From the NCBI GenBank assembly GCA_902798545.1, contig CADBWQ010000010.1:1-64000 (forward strand): a stretch of DNA of 64,000 bases, read 5' to 3'. Source of the stretch: Oscillospiraceae bacterium (GTDB taxonomy: Bacteria > Bacillota > Clostridia > Oscillospirales > Oscillospiraceae). Below the pieces are notes generated by a model. It was not told where the DNA came from. It worked only from the letters and a program-made list of their open reading frames with translations, and ran no database searches. This document shows, one piece after another, positions 49,824 through 59,600 of the stretch. Position numbers and translations under genes: made by a program. Every line of letters begins with the position of its first letter. The first letter of the stretch is position 1.

Positions 49824-51215
49824 ATGAGCATTTTCACTTTTTTCCGGGATCGCCGGAGACAACGGATCATCACAAAATATCTGAACAGCCGAGATGTTCA
49901 AATCATCGGCAGGCCGTCCAGCACATGGATACCGCACTGGCTCCGTGGTGACTACACGCTCCGGAACAGCGAGCTGATCTTTGCCGCCGTTTCTCGGATC
50001 TCCAATGCCATTTCCGCTATGCCTGTGCAGCTGTATAAAGGCTCAAAACCGGTCTATAACGACCTGAATGACCTTATTTCGGCTAATCCGAACTTCCAGA
50101 TGACATCTGCACAGTTTTTTAAGACGATGGAGGCATGCCGCAGTACAGCCGGTGACTGCTATGCACTGAAGGTGTTTGCACCCGGCGACACTCTCCCACA
50201 TTTGGAAATACTGGATCCAACAAAAGTTCGCCCTCTGATCGACAGATCATCCGGGGAGCTTTGGTGGAGGGTACAGCCGGATGAAGGACAGGAATTTCAG
50301 ATTCATGATTACTACATGATTCACGTTCCGTTCCTCTCAACGAACGGAATAGGTGGCATTTCCCCTGTTTCTGTGCTGTTTGATACGCTGAAATACTCGG
50401 ATAACATCCAGGAATTCAACTCAAAGCAGCTCGAACAGGGCGTCAATTCCGCTATTGTTCTCGAAGCTCCGGCAAACCTCGGGCAAGATCAGAAGGCGGC
50501 TGTCGTCGAGGACTTCATGGCGACATACCGTGAGACCTCCGGCAACATTCTCCTTTTAGAATCCGGTGTGACAGCCAAGACGCTGAACCTATCTCCTGTC
50601 GATTCCAAATTATTTGAGGTTGAAAAGATCACCAGAAGCAAGGTCGCAATGGTCTATAACCTGCCTCCGCACCTTCTTGGCGACTACTCAGACACATCTT
50701 TCAGCTCCCAGGAGCAGCAGATGCTTGAATTTCTAATGCTGACGATGCTCCCGATCGTCACAGCATATGAGCACGAGCTGAACAGGAAGCTTCTCACCAG
50801 AGCTCAGCGAAAGAATGGTTTTCACTTCAAGTTCGACATGGACTCCATTCTGAGAGCGGACGCTGCCACGCAGGCCGAGGTTCATTACAAGGCCGTGCGC
50901 TCCGGCTGGATGACACCGGACGAGATCAGGTATGTCCGGAATATGCCTGCACTGCCTGATGGAATTGGCAAGCACGCACTGGTGTCTCAGGATCTGGCCA
51001 CGCTGGATTACACGGTGAAAGACAAGCCTAAAGTGCTCATGGCTGCACTCAATCAGAAGGAGGAAAAGCCAGATGGAGGAGATGGAAGCTCTGATTCTGG
51101 AGGCAAAGAGTCTGGGAATCCCAAACCCGACGCTCTACCGGCTGCTTCCGGAAAGCAAGCGTATCGAAGCCCTGAAAAAGGACATCGAGAAAGCGAAACA
51201 GTCCACACCCGCTGA
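49824..51215 (+). CDS. HK97-type portal protein
   Basis: The 463-residue protein is the dodecameric DNA-entry ring of the head. Family marks are AVSRISNAISAMPVQLY (about 55-71), the central MIHVPFLSTNGIGGISPV and YNLPPHLLGDYSDTSFSS. The last 50 residues are low-complexity (GGDGSSDSGGKESGNPKPD), the product of a region that also codes in another frame. It starts four bases after terL with GAGGTG upstream. Confidence 0.92.
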   Translation: MSIFTFFRDRRRQRIITKYLNSRDVQIIGRPSSTWIPHWLRGDYTLRNSELIFAAVSRISNAISAMPVQLYKGSKPVYNDLNDLISANPNFQMTSAQFFKTMEACRSTAGDCYALKVFAPGDTLPHLEILDPTKVRPLIDRSSGELWWRVQPDEGQEFQIHDYYMIHVPFLSTNGIGGISPVSVLFDTLKYSDNIQEFNSKQLEQGVNSAIVLEAPANLGQDQKAAVVEDFMATYRETSGNILLLESGVTAKTLNLSPVDSKLFEVEKITRSKVAMVYNLPPHLLGDYSDTSFSSQEQQMLEFLMLTMLPIVTAYEHELNRKLLTRAQRKNGFHFKFDMDSILRADAATQAEVHYKAVRSGWMTPDEIRYVRNMPALPDGIGKHALVSQDLATLDYTVKDKPKVLMAALNQKEEKPDGGDGSSDSGGKESGNPKPDALPAASGKQAYRSPEKGHRESETVHTR

Positions 51216-51222
51216 CGAATAG
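51073..51222 (+). CDS. Small phage protein overprinted on the portal gene end
   Basis: In the +1 frame relative to the portal gene, an ATG with AAGGAGG (51057-51063) nine bases upstream opens a 49-codon frame that ends seven bases after the portal stop. It reads MEEMEALILEAKSLGIPNP and ends KKDIEKAKQSTPADE, a natural-looking charged helix. The portal frame here reads low-complexity sequence, so this one looks like the selected one. Confidence 0.55.
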   Translation: MEEMEALILEAKSLGIPNPTLYRLLPESKRIEALKKDIEKAKQSTPADE

Positions 51223-51279
51223 TCGACGGTTTTTTATAGTCCCTGTGTGGAAACCATTCTGCGAGAAAGGAGGAAATCT

Positions 51280-52098
51280 ATGGAACCGATAGAAAAACTG
51301 AAAGCTTTCAACATCCACAAAGCCGATCCGGTAAAGGATATTGGACTCATCAATCAGTATGCATTGAAGGAACTGAAACCTGAAGATGTAATGTGCTTTT
51401 CTCTTGTCCTCTGCGACAACGAGGTAGACAGAGACATGGAACAGTTCTCCGTGAAGTCTCTTGAAGCTCTTTCCAAGATGTTCGTTGGAAAGACGGGAAT
51501 CAAGAACCACTCATGGGACACCAGAAGCCAGGTCGCGAGACTCTACCGCGTGGAGCTACAGAAGACCGCGGAGAAGACCAGCACCGGCGAACAGCTGGTA
51601 CAGCTTCTCGGCAGCGCCTACATGCTGCGGACTGAGGAGAACAAGGCCCTTATCACCGATATCGAGGGCGGGATCGTTAAGGAAGTTTCAGTAGGATTCA
51701 GCATCCGAAAGCTGGCCTGCTCCATCTGCGGCGAACAGATGAAGCGCTCATGGTGGGAACCCACGAAATGCAAGAACGAGCATATCAAGGGCAAGGACTA
51801 TGAGGGCAAAACCTGCGTCGGCATGATGGAAGATCCAGCGGACGCTTATGAATTCTCTTTTGTCGCAGTCCCGTCCCAGCGCGGTGCCGGCACGGTAAAG
51901 GGATTCGAGCCTGACACGAGCCTCTTCAAGATGATCATGGCCGTCAGCCCTGAAGAACTCGCCCAGAACGAAGAAGCCCTCGATGCCGTCATCAAGCATC
52001 TGCTCGTAGCAAAGCAGAGCCAGGAAGAGCGCGAGAAGCGGAAACGCATCCTCGCGGAAAACGAGAAGATCCTAAAACTTTATGAAAAGGAGAATTAA
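51280..52098 (+). CDS. Caudovirus prohead protease, HK97 family
   Basis: The 272-residue serine protease matures the capsid by removing the scaffold part of the major capsid protein. Candidate catalytic histidine is in KNHSWD (about 80) and serine in VSVGFSI (about 135). A CxxC...C insertion (CSICGEQ...WEPTKCKNEH) is an extra metal-binding loop. A C-terminal helical tail follows. GGAGG precedes the ATG at 51280. Confidence 0.9.
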   Translation: MEPIEKLKAFNIHKADPVKDIGLINQYALKELKPEDVMCFSLVLCDNEVDRDMEQFSVKSLEALSKMFVGKTGIKNHSWDTRSQVARLYRVELQKTAEKTSTGEQLVQLLGSAYMLRTEENKALITDIEGGIVKEVSVGFSIRKLACSICGEQMKRSWWEPTKCKNEHIKGKDYEGKTCVGMMEDPADAYEFSFVAVPSQRGAGTVKGFEPDTSLFKMIMAVSPEELAQNEEALDAVIKHLLVAKQSQEEREKRKRILAENEKILKLYEKEN

Positions 52099-52100
52099 TC

Positions 52101-53273
52101 ATGACCCTCTTTGAAATGAAAGAAAAACTGTTCGCGCTTGAAACTGAGCGCAAGGGCCTTGCCGACTGGATCGCCGAAAAGGCTGCAGATCCCACCACCA
52201 AGATGGAGGAGATCGAAGAGAAGCAGAACAAGGTCGATGAACTGACCAAGCGCATCAACCTGCTGCAGAAGTCCCACGATGAGGAAGAAGAGCGGCAGCG
52301 CACCGCTCTGGCCATGCAGAAGGGCAGCGGCAACGGCATGTCCGAGAAGGACGTCCGCATCAAGGCAAAAGCTGCGTTCTATCGCGCAGCTCTCACCGGA
52401 GGCGACGTCAAGAAAGCATATGAAGGTCTGGGGGGCATTCCTGCTGAAACTGCTGACCTCGGCCGCGGCGAGAACCTGCTCCCGAAGAACGTGAGCAACG
52501 AGCTCCTGACCGAGCCTGTGGAGGAGAACTCCCTGCGTGAGATCGAGCCCGTCAGCAATATCAGCGGTCTGGAAGAGCCGAAGCTGATGTTCAGCATCGA
52601 CGATGAGGACCTCGCTGACGTCACCGACCAGGAAACCGCCAGAGAGATCGAGATGGAGGGTGACACCGTGGCGTATGGTCGTTTCAAGACCAAGATCGTT
52701 GCCACTGTCAAGGATACCGTCCTGCACGGCACTGACACCGACCTTGTCGGCGCTGTCGATGCAGCCCTTCGCTCCGGCCTTGCCATCAAGGAGAAAATGC
52801 GTGCATTTGCCCCTGCATCCGGCTCCGGTGCCTATGATGCAGCTCACAAGCACATGTCCTTCTATCAGGCCGACGAGGGCGTGACGGCGATCAAGACCGT
52901 CACCGGAACCGATCTGATCGCAGCCATCATCAATGCGTGGGCCGATCTTCCGGAGGCCTTTGCTGCGAATGCCAGATGCGTCATGCGTAAGCAGGACTAC
53001 TACGCTGCCATCCGCGTTCTGGCAAACCAGAATTCCACCCTCTGGGGCAAGAAGCCCGAGGATGTTATCGGCATTCCTGTCACCTTCAACGACCGCGCGG
53101 TGACGCCGGTTATCGGAGACTTCCGCTACTCCAAGCAGAACTACGATATCGGAACCGTCTACGAGACCGATAAGGACGCCAAGAAGGGCGAGTACTACTT
53201 CGTCCTGACCGCCTGGGGCGATCACCAGATCCGTCTGAAGAGCGCATTCCGCCTGGCGAAAGTGGGGGAATGA
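52101..53273 (+). CDS. Major capsid protein, HK97 fold
   Basis: The 390-residue protein has an N-terminal coiled-coil scaffold region (about 1-90) cleaved by the neighbouring protease, and the HK97 core with VSNELLTEPVEENSLREIEPV and the P-domain. It starts two bases after the protease gene. Its last codons, GTG GGG GAA TGA, overlap the ATG of an Ig-like domain frame in the -1 phase. Confidence 0.93.
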   Translation: MTLFEMKEKLFALETERKGLADWIAEKAADPTTKMEEIEEKQNKVDELTKRINLLQKSHDEEEERQRTALAMQKGSGNGMSEKDVRIKAKAAFYRAALTGGDVKKAYEGLGGIPAETADLGRGENLLPKNVSNELLTEPVEENSLREIEPVSNISGLEEPKLMFSIDDEDLADVTDQETAREIEMEGDTVAYGRFKTKIVATVKDTVLHGTDTDLVGAVDAALRSGLAIKEKMRAFAPASGSGAYDAAHKHMSFYQADEGVTAIKTVTGTDLIAAIINAWADLPEAFAANARCVMRKQDYYAAIRVLANQNSTLWGKKPEDVIGIPVTFNDRAVTPVIGDFRYSKQNYDIGTVYETDKDAKKGEYYFVLTAWGDHQIRLKSAFRLAKVGE

Positions 53274-53548
53274 TCGCGGGCCTGTCGTCTCTGACGATCG
53301 GAGCATTGAGCCTCACCCCGGCGTTTGATTCCGGGGTGACGGCCTATGCAGTGTCCACGTCAAATGCCACCAATAAGGTCACGGCGGTTGCCGAGGATCC
53401 CGACGCCACCATTCAGATTCTGAACGGTGAAACGGAGATCGAAAACGGCAGTTCCGCAACCTGGGCGGCTGGTGTGAACACGCTCACGGTCAAAGTGACG
53501 AAGGGGTCCGCTACCAAGACCTATACTGTTATCGTCACCAAGTCCTGA
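53270..53548 (+). CDS. Ig-like (cadherin-like beta-sandwich) head decoration domain
   Basis: The 92-residue product is one beta-sandwich domain: SLTIGALSLTPAFDSGVTAY at the start and TKTYTVIVTKS at the end. A close relative of it is fused to the tail tube protein 2 kb downstream. The frame overlaps the capsid stop (ATGA) in the -1 phase with a run of five G before it. It may be made by reinitiation or as a low-level frameshift extension of the capsid protein. Confidence 0.85.
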   Translation: MIAGLSSLTIGALSLTPAFDSGVTAYAVSTSNATNKVTAVAEDPDATIQILNGETEIENGSSATWAAGVNTLTVKVTKGSATKTYTVIVTKS

Positions 53549-53562
53549 TTGGAGGTGGCGGG

Positions 53563-53928
53563 ATGGTAACTGTATGGGACCTGAGAAATTACCTCAACTG
53601 CTCTCCGGACACCACTACCGCCAGTCTCCAGATGTGGCTTGACGCTGCAAAGTCCGAAGCCCGGTCTGCCGGGATTCCCGACTTCAAGCACAATGCACAG
53701 TATGATCTTTTCATTTGCTCTCTCGTCGGATGGTACTATGATAACCGGGGACTCCAAGTCTCCGGTTCATACCAGGCCACGCAGCGGGAGACCATGCAGA
53801 AGATGAAAGACGCATTCGTGCTGCAGCTGCGACATGCCACGGAAGATCCGGAAGAAGAATCCTCAGAAGGCTCTTCTTCCGATCCGTCCGGAGAAGATGA
53901 TTCTCAGGAGGGCGGTGACGGTGCGTGA
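53563..53928 (+). CDS. Head-tail connector protein (gp6-like)
   Basis: The 121-residue helical protein fits the first connector ring that joins portal to the head completion protein (TVWDLRNYLNCSPD start, DNRGLQVSGSY core). It ends in an acidic Ser/Glu-rich tail. GGAGG precedes the ATG; the stop overlaps the next gene. Confidence 0.8.
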   Translation: MVTVWDLRNYLNCSPDTTTASLQMWLDAAKSEARSAGIPDFKHNAQYDLFICSLVGWYYDNRGLQVSGSYQATQRETMQKMKDAFVLQLRHATEDPEEESSEGSSSDPSGEDDSQEGGDGA

Positions 53929-54284
53929 GCAAAGCTGCAACACCAGGGGAACTCAGGACCAAGGTTTACTTCAAGAAAAATGAGAGATCCCGCGATTCAG
54001 AGGGATTCTTTCATGACACAGAGGTAAATGTGTTTGGGGAGAACGTCCCCTGCATGTGCAAATGGGTCAATGCCCATGGCTATGAAGTGTTCCAGACCAT
54101 GCAGCTTGAGATCAGAGAACCGGCGACAATTACGACACGGTTCTCCAGAAAGCTTCTTGATCCGACACTTCTGGTATACAAGGGTACTGACCCGAAGCCG
54201 TATGAGATCATCAGCATTGACAACGTGGAAGAACGCTGCAACTGGCTGGAAATCAAGGTTCAAAGGAAATCCGGCGCAAGATAA
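53925..54284 (+). CDS. Head closure protein (head-tail adaptor)
   Basis: The 119-residue beta-rich protein matches the phage head-tail joining family (PGELRTKVYFKK at start; FSRKLLDPTLLVYKG). It stops DNA leaving the filled head and docks the tail. Overlaps the connector gene by four bases. Confidence 0.78.
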   Translation: MSKAATPGELRTKVYFKKNERSRDSEGFFHDTEVNVFGENVPCMCKWVNAHGYEVFQTMQLEIREPATITTRFSRKLLDPTLLVYKGTDPKPYEIISIDNVEERCNWLEIKVQRKSGAR

Positions 54285-54295
54285 GGAGACTGTAT

Positions 54296-54649
54296 ATGGC
54301 ACAAACTGTAGACACGCTCATTGTCTCCGCACTGGAAAGCATCGCCCCGGTCTGGAATTCTGTCAAAGAGCAGAACAACGACAACACCGAGGAAACGGGA
54401 ACCTATTTCGTTTTCAACTATTCTTCGTTCGGAGCGGACTATGCGGATGATGATCCGAATGCTGAGCGGTACCTGGTGCAGGTACATCTTTATGCACCAC
54501 TGGCAAGCAGCACTTCCGGCATCATCAAGCAGGCCAAGAAAGCCTTGCATGATGCCGGTTGTTTATGGCCTGAGACGCAAAACGCCAGTGATAACGCCGG
54601 AAGACATATCGTCCTTGAGACGGAATATGTGTCAGGAGTTGATCTGTAA
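54296..54649 (+). CDS. Probable tail terminator protein
   Basis: The 117-residue product occupies the slot between head closure and gp10 and has the alpha/beta pattern of tail completion proteins (RYLVQVHLYAPL). Its stop shares a base with the next start (TAATG). The role is inferred mainly from position. Confidence 0.65.
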   Translation: MAQTVDTLIVSALESIAPVWNSVKEQNNDNTEETGTYFVFNYSSFGADYADDDPNAERYLVQVHLYAPLASSTSGIIKQAKKALHDAGCLWPETQNASDNAGRHIVLETEYVSGVDL

Positions 54650-55086
54650 TGGCCACTTTCCAATGCAATGACATTGACGGGTTCTGCCTGGATATGGAGG
54701 AATTCGCAAGACTCCCGGATGATACCGTAAGGGAAATGCTTGCTGCAGGCGCAGAAGTCGTCCGAGATGCACATGTGCAGGCTATTTCAAAGATGGGGCA
54801 ACATACCGGGCATTTGATCGGAAGCCCACGCGTCAAAATGGTCAACGGGACCAGGGGCAGATACGCGCTGATCTACCCCGACGGAACGCATCACACCTAT
54901 CATGCCAGAAAGGGCGGTACTGGAACGGCACGAAACGCCGAAGTCGGATTTGTCCAGGAGTTCGGCGGTCATGGTAACACCAAGCATCTGCAGTGGATGC
55001 GTGATGCGAATGAAAAAAGCGCAGATGCCACGACCGAGGCTGAGGCCAGAGTCTATGACAAGTGGCTGAAATCTATCAATCTATGA
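54649..55086 (+). CDS. HK97 gp10-family tail component
   Basis: The 145-residue protein shows the gp10 pattern: AAGAEVVRDAHVQAISKMG (about 31-49) and VQEFGGHGNTKH. Members take part in joining the tail tube to the head. Position in the module supports it. Confidence 0.85.
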   Translation: MATFQCNDIDGFCLDMEEFARLPDDTVREMLAAGAEVVRDAHVQAISKMGQHTGHLIGSPRVKMVNGTRGRYALIYPDGTHHTYHARKGGTGTARNAEVGFVQEFGGHGNTKHLQWMRDANEKSADATTEAEARVYDKWLKSINL

Positions 55087-55103
55087 AGGGAGACTAATCA
55101 ACT

Positions 55104-55925
55104 ATGGCTGAATTCGGTCTTAGATACCCCTGCTTCAAGAAGAACGGCTCGAACAAAGGCCTGGTGCTCGGCAAAGCCGTCGTTGCCAACCTCACCGTGA
55201 CTCTCGCCTCCGGAGAGCTCTATGCGGATGACGGGCTTGCAGAGCAGCTGTCCGAGTTTGCGTCCGGCTCCGTCGCGATGGAGACCGACAACATGGCCGA
55301 CACGACTGCGGGCGCCCTCTACGGCTGCAAGGTCACGAACGGCCTTGTTGTCTACAACAAGAACGACACTGCACCAGAAGGCGTACTCGGGTACATGAAA
55401 GTGCTCATGGTGCGCGGAGCCAAGAAATACAGGGTATATATCTACCCGAGAGCAAAGGCCGCGCTCGGAAACGACAACGGCCAGACCCGTGGAAGCTCTA
55501 TCACTTTCCAGACAGCCCAGACCACGTTTACCGTCTTTGCGGATGACAAGGGTGACTGGAGGCGCACCAAGGAGTTTGACGATGAAGCGGTTGCAAAGGC
55601 ATACCTCTTCGAGCAGTGCGGCATCGACGCCGAGAGCAGCGACGTGGCCAATGCCAAGCTTTCCGCCCTGACGGTCGGAACACTTCCGCTGACTCCGGCT
55701 TTCAATGCCGATGTCACTGAGTACACTGCAGCAACGAGTGCCTCGTCTGACACTGTAACCGCTATTGCGGCTGACAGCGAAGCAAACGTGGCAATCACTG
55801 TGGACAGCACTCCGGTTACTAACGGCGGCGCTGCTGCATGGAACGCCGGTGAAAACACCCTGTCGATTGCCGTCACAAACGGCACCGAGACGCGGACCTA
55901 CACCGTCAAGGTCACGAAGTCCTGA
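55104..55925 (+). CDS. Major tail tube protein with C-terminal Ig-like domain
   Basis: The 273-residue protein has a tube domain (about 1-185) and a C-terminal beta-sandwich of about 85 residues (LSALTVGTLPLTPAFNADVT to RTYTVKVTKS). The tail domain displays outward and may bind host surface sugars. The same domain occurs next to the capsid gene. GGGAG precedes the ATG. Confidence 0.85.
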   Translation: MAEFGLRYPCFKKNGSNKGLVLGKAVVANLTVTLASGELYADDGLAEQLSEFASGSVAMETDNMADTTAGALYGCKVTNGLVVYNKNDTAPEGVLGYMKVLMVRGAKKYRVYIYPRAKAALGNDNGQTRGSSITFQTAQTTFTVFADDKGDWRRTKEFDDEAVAKAYLFEQCGIDAESSDVANAKLSALTVGTLPLTPAFNADVTEYTAATSASSDTVTAIAADSEANVAITVDSTPVTNGGAAAWNAGENTLSIAVTNGTETRTYTVKVTKS

Positions 55926-55969
55926 TTTCGGTCTCGTGAAGACGACTGCAGCCCCATATTGACTCACAA

Positions 55970-56010
55970 GGCGTGGGGCATGTAAACACATGTTCCACGC
56001 CATTTCTTTG
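55970..56010 (+). terminator. Terminator between tail tube and tail chaperone genes
   Basis: Fourteen-base arms (55970-55983 and 55988-56001, two G-U pairs) around AAAC form a strong hairpin followed by ATTTCTTT. It would lower expression of the chaperones and tape measure relative to the tube protein. Confidence 0.8.
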
Positions 56011-56059
56011 CATATGGGCAATTGCAACGGCACCAGAACACAAATAAAGGAGTTACCCG

Positions 56060-56458
56060 ATGGATAAGATGTACTACACCCCAATCAAGGGGAAGCTGAG
56101 ACCGCTGAACTTCAGCATTGATGTCATGTTTGACGCTGCTGAGAAGTACGGCTCCATGTCAGACGCTTTCGATATCATTGAGAAAGAAAGCAAGGAAAGC
56201 CTAAACGCCATCCGCTGGTTTCTGCTGCGGATGGCGAACGATGCGGAGCTGGTCCGCAGACAGGAGGGATATGATCAGGAAGAGATTCTTACGGATGAGG
56301 ATATCCAGATCAGATCCCCCGGTATGTATGCCATATACAAGAACGCTGTTCTTGAGGCAGTCAGAATCGGATATACACGAGAAGTCGAAGATCCAAAGCA
56401 GGAAGTAGACCTCGTTTTGCAGGAGCTTAACGCAAAAAAAGAAAAGGCCGGGGAATGA
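56060..56458 (+). CDS. Tail assembly chaperone (gpG-like)
   Basis: The 132-residue protein lies right before the tape measure gene, the universal place of the gpG chaperone. Its last codons contain the slippery run A AAA AAA (56434-56440), at which ribosomes can shift -1 into the next frame to make the longer gpGT form. It binds the tape measure during tail assembly. Confidence 0.88.
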   Translation: MDKMYYTPIKGKLRPLNFSIDVMFDAAEKYGSMSDAFDIIEKESKESLNAIRWFLLRMANDAELVRRQEGYDQEEILTDEDIQIRSPGMYAIYKNAVLEAVRIGYTREVEDPKQEVDLVLQELNAKKEKAGE

Positions 56459-56601
56459 GAGCGCAGTACAACTATGTTGCACTGACCAAGCTGCACCTGA
56501 ACCGGAATGAGTTTTACCGGATGCACCCCGGCCTGTTTCATGACATGGTGCAGTTGTATATGAACAGCTTGCCTCATCACGGCAATGAGGACGTAGATTG
56601 A
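56455..56601 (+). CDS. Frameshift extension of the tail chaperone (gpT-like)
   Basis: A 48-codon frame in the -1 phase overlaps the chaperone stop (ATGA) and reads YVALTKLHLNRNEFYRMHPG, the usual T-domain of such phages. It is most likely translated only as a fusion after -1 slippage; no good ribosome-binding site of its own is visible beyond GGGG. Confidence 0.8.
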   Translation: MRAQYNYVALTKLHLNRNEFYRMHPGLFHDMVQLYMNSLPHHGNEDVD

Positions 56602-56633
56602 GAAATTCAGTGCCGTAGTGGGAGGGAAAAGCA

Positions 56634-59600
56634 TTGGCAACCCGTAACATATCGACAAAGCTTGCGATCAGCGGTGAGTCCGAATACCGTGCAGCACTGA
56701 AGAATATCAATTCGGAACTGAAATCTCTGCAATCTTCACTGAAGCTCACCCAGTCACAGTACCAGACCAACGCCAACACCATGCAGGCGCTTTCTGCCAA
56801 GAGTGAAGCGCTGCGGAAGGTCTATGAGGCGCAGAAGAAAAAGGTCGATGAGCTGAAAAGCGCCCTGGAAAACGCCCGAAAGGCAGAACAGGAATACGCA
56901 AAGCAGAAGGAAGACCTCTCCAAGAAAATCGAGGCCAACAACAAAGCCCTTGATGCGCTCAAGAAAACCACCGGCGACACCACCAAGGAAGAAGAAAAGC
57001 TGAACGCCGAAAATGCCAAGCTCCAGAAAGAGATGGACGGCGTAGAGGCAAAACTCGCTGCCGCACAGCGAGGTACCAATGACTGGCAGGTTCAGCTGAA
57101 CAATGCACAGATCAAGCTGAATGACCTGGATGCAGAGATCCAGAAGAATGACAAATACATGGATGAGGCATCAAAGTCCGCGGACGGATGTGCTCATTCC
57201 ATTGACGAATTTGGGAACGAAGTTCATGAGGCATCAGATGAGGTCAAGACGATGGCCTCCATCATGGCGTCCAGAGAAATCATAGACTTCGGGAACAATC
57301 TCAAGCAGGCCCTCGGGGACTGCATCAAATCCTTCGCTGACTTTGAGGAAGGAATGGCCGGCGTCAAGAGAACTACCGGCATTGTCGGCCCCGATCTGGA
57401 TGAACTGGGCGAATACTTCAAACAGCTGTCCACCGAGATCCCGCTGACAACCAAAGAGCTGACCGAAATCGCAACCACTGCCGGGCAGCTCGGTGTCAAG
57501 GGAAAGGACAATGTGCAGCAGTTCACCGAGGTAATGGCAAAGCTGGCCACAACCACAGATCTGACCGCCGATACCGCTGCCACTATGCTTGCACAGTTCG
57601 CAAACATCACACACGTAACAGATTATGAGCGGCTCGGCTCTGTCGTTGCATCCCTTGGTGACGCCACGGCCACGACCGCGACAAAGGTCGTTGAGATGTC
57701 CCAGGGAATCGCTGCTGCAGGTACACAGGCCGGCATGCGCGAGCGGGACATTCTTGCGATCTCCGCTGCTGTCGGTTCCCTTGGCATCGAAAGCGCGGCA
57801 GGCGGCACGGCAATGTCCACACTGATCTCAACGATCTACAAAGCCACCCAGAAGGGCGGCGACGATCTGAGAGACTTTGCTGCAGTTGCCGGTATGAGTG
57901 CTGGGCAGTTCAAGAAGTACTGGCAGGAAGATGCCGTTGGTGCTCTGAATGCGTTCATCACAGGATTGAACGATACCGAGCGCAACGGGAAGAGCGCTGT
58001 GGTCATTCTGGACGAGCTTGGGATCACCAATGTCCGGCAGACCAGGGCCATCCTCGGTCTGGCTGAGGCAGGAGATCTTCTGACCGGCACGATCCAGCAG
58101 GCGAACGAAGCCTGGGAAGAGAATATCGCCCTTGACGAGAAAGCATCCATCATGTTCGACACGATGAATGCCCACATGACCACCCTCGAGAACGCCACCG
58201 ACAATCTGAAGGTTGAGATCGGTGCAGCTCTCGCTCCAACTGTCAACGCGCTGCTTGACCAGGGACAAGATGTGATCGAGGGAATCACAAAGTTCGTCCA
58301 GCAGCATCCTCAGCTCACATCAGCTCTGGTAACCGTTGCCGGAGGAATCGTCGGCGTAACAACCGCAATCGCCGGTGTGAAGCTCGCCTATAAGACGCTG
58401 GACTTTCTCGGAATGACAGGAGGCCTCAAAGCCCTTCAGGCCGCTGCAGCAGAAGCTGGCGGCGGTCTTGCCGGGTTCGGTGCCGCTCTCGGAGCGCTTG
58501 CCACCACAGCCGGAATTGTCGGCACTGCCCTTCTGTCAGTCTACGAGATCATCGACAGGGCCAAACAGGTTGAGACAGTCGGATTGCTCGGCGAAGGCCA
58601 TACGCTGGAAGAGTACAAGGAGAACGTTGACAAGTACAAGGCCAGCATCGTCCAGCTTCAAGAGGAGTACAACAACCTCGCTGAGAATGGCGGCGACCTC
58701 ACCATGGCGCAGGATGCGCTCACGATGGCGGAGATCGCGCTGGAAAACGCCACCGTCGAGTACATGGACGAGCTGCATAAGCTTGGCCAGACAGAAGAAG
58801 AAGTTGCTCAAGGCAGTGAAGAACTGTCCACAGCCTTTGCAAATCAGGGCTATACGATGGACGATGCGAAAATTGATCTTCAGGATCTCGCCGAGGCCTA
58901 CAACGAGGCCTACAACAGCGCACGCGGATCACTCGAGGGCCAGATCAGCCTTTTCGATTGGTACACGAAAGAGATCTCCGAAGATACCGACACTGCAAAG
59001 GAAATGCTCGACCGCTGGCAGCAGCAGGTCTGGAACCTGGACGAGTACACCCGCAATCTGGAAAAGGCTGCGAAATACGGTCTTGACGATGGTCTTGTCA
59101 GATCTCTCGCTGACGGTTCCACGGAGTCTGCCGGTTACCTGTTCACGATCATTCAGGAGATCGAAAACTGCGAGAAGGGCGTTGGCACGCTCGGCACTTC
59201 CGCAGATGAAGCCGTTGCGCAGTTCAATGCCTCTTTCAAGCAGACCGAAGAGGCAAAGGACAATCTTGCCGAAACCATGGCTGCGATCAACACCGGCCTT
59301 GAAGATGCTCTGGAAGAAATGCAGGACCAGCTCGACGAGGGCGTTTCCTTCGAGGAATTCTACGATGCTGTAGACGAGGCCTTTGAAGAAGTTGGTATCA
59401 AGTTCCACGATATCGGCATCAACATGGGCGAAGGCATGATCGGCGGCATGCAGGAGAAAAGCCTTGACGTTTCCACTGCTGCGACAGGCGTTGCCGATGA
59501 TGCTACAAATGCGACAAAGATGGCGCTTGGCATTCAGAGCCCGTCCACGGTGTTTCATGAGATCGGCGTGAATATCGACCTCGGCCTGATCGAAGGTATC

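Noticed and set aside
52095-53306. Long minus-strand open frame of 403 codons opposite the capsid gene
   Set aside because: The plus strand is clearly the capsid gene in a phage module where all genes point right; the antisense product has no family features.
58468-59373. 301-codon frame inside the tape measure gene
   Set aside because: It is an out-of-frame shadow rich in Ser/Arg/Pro with no start signal.
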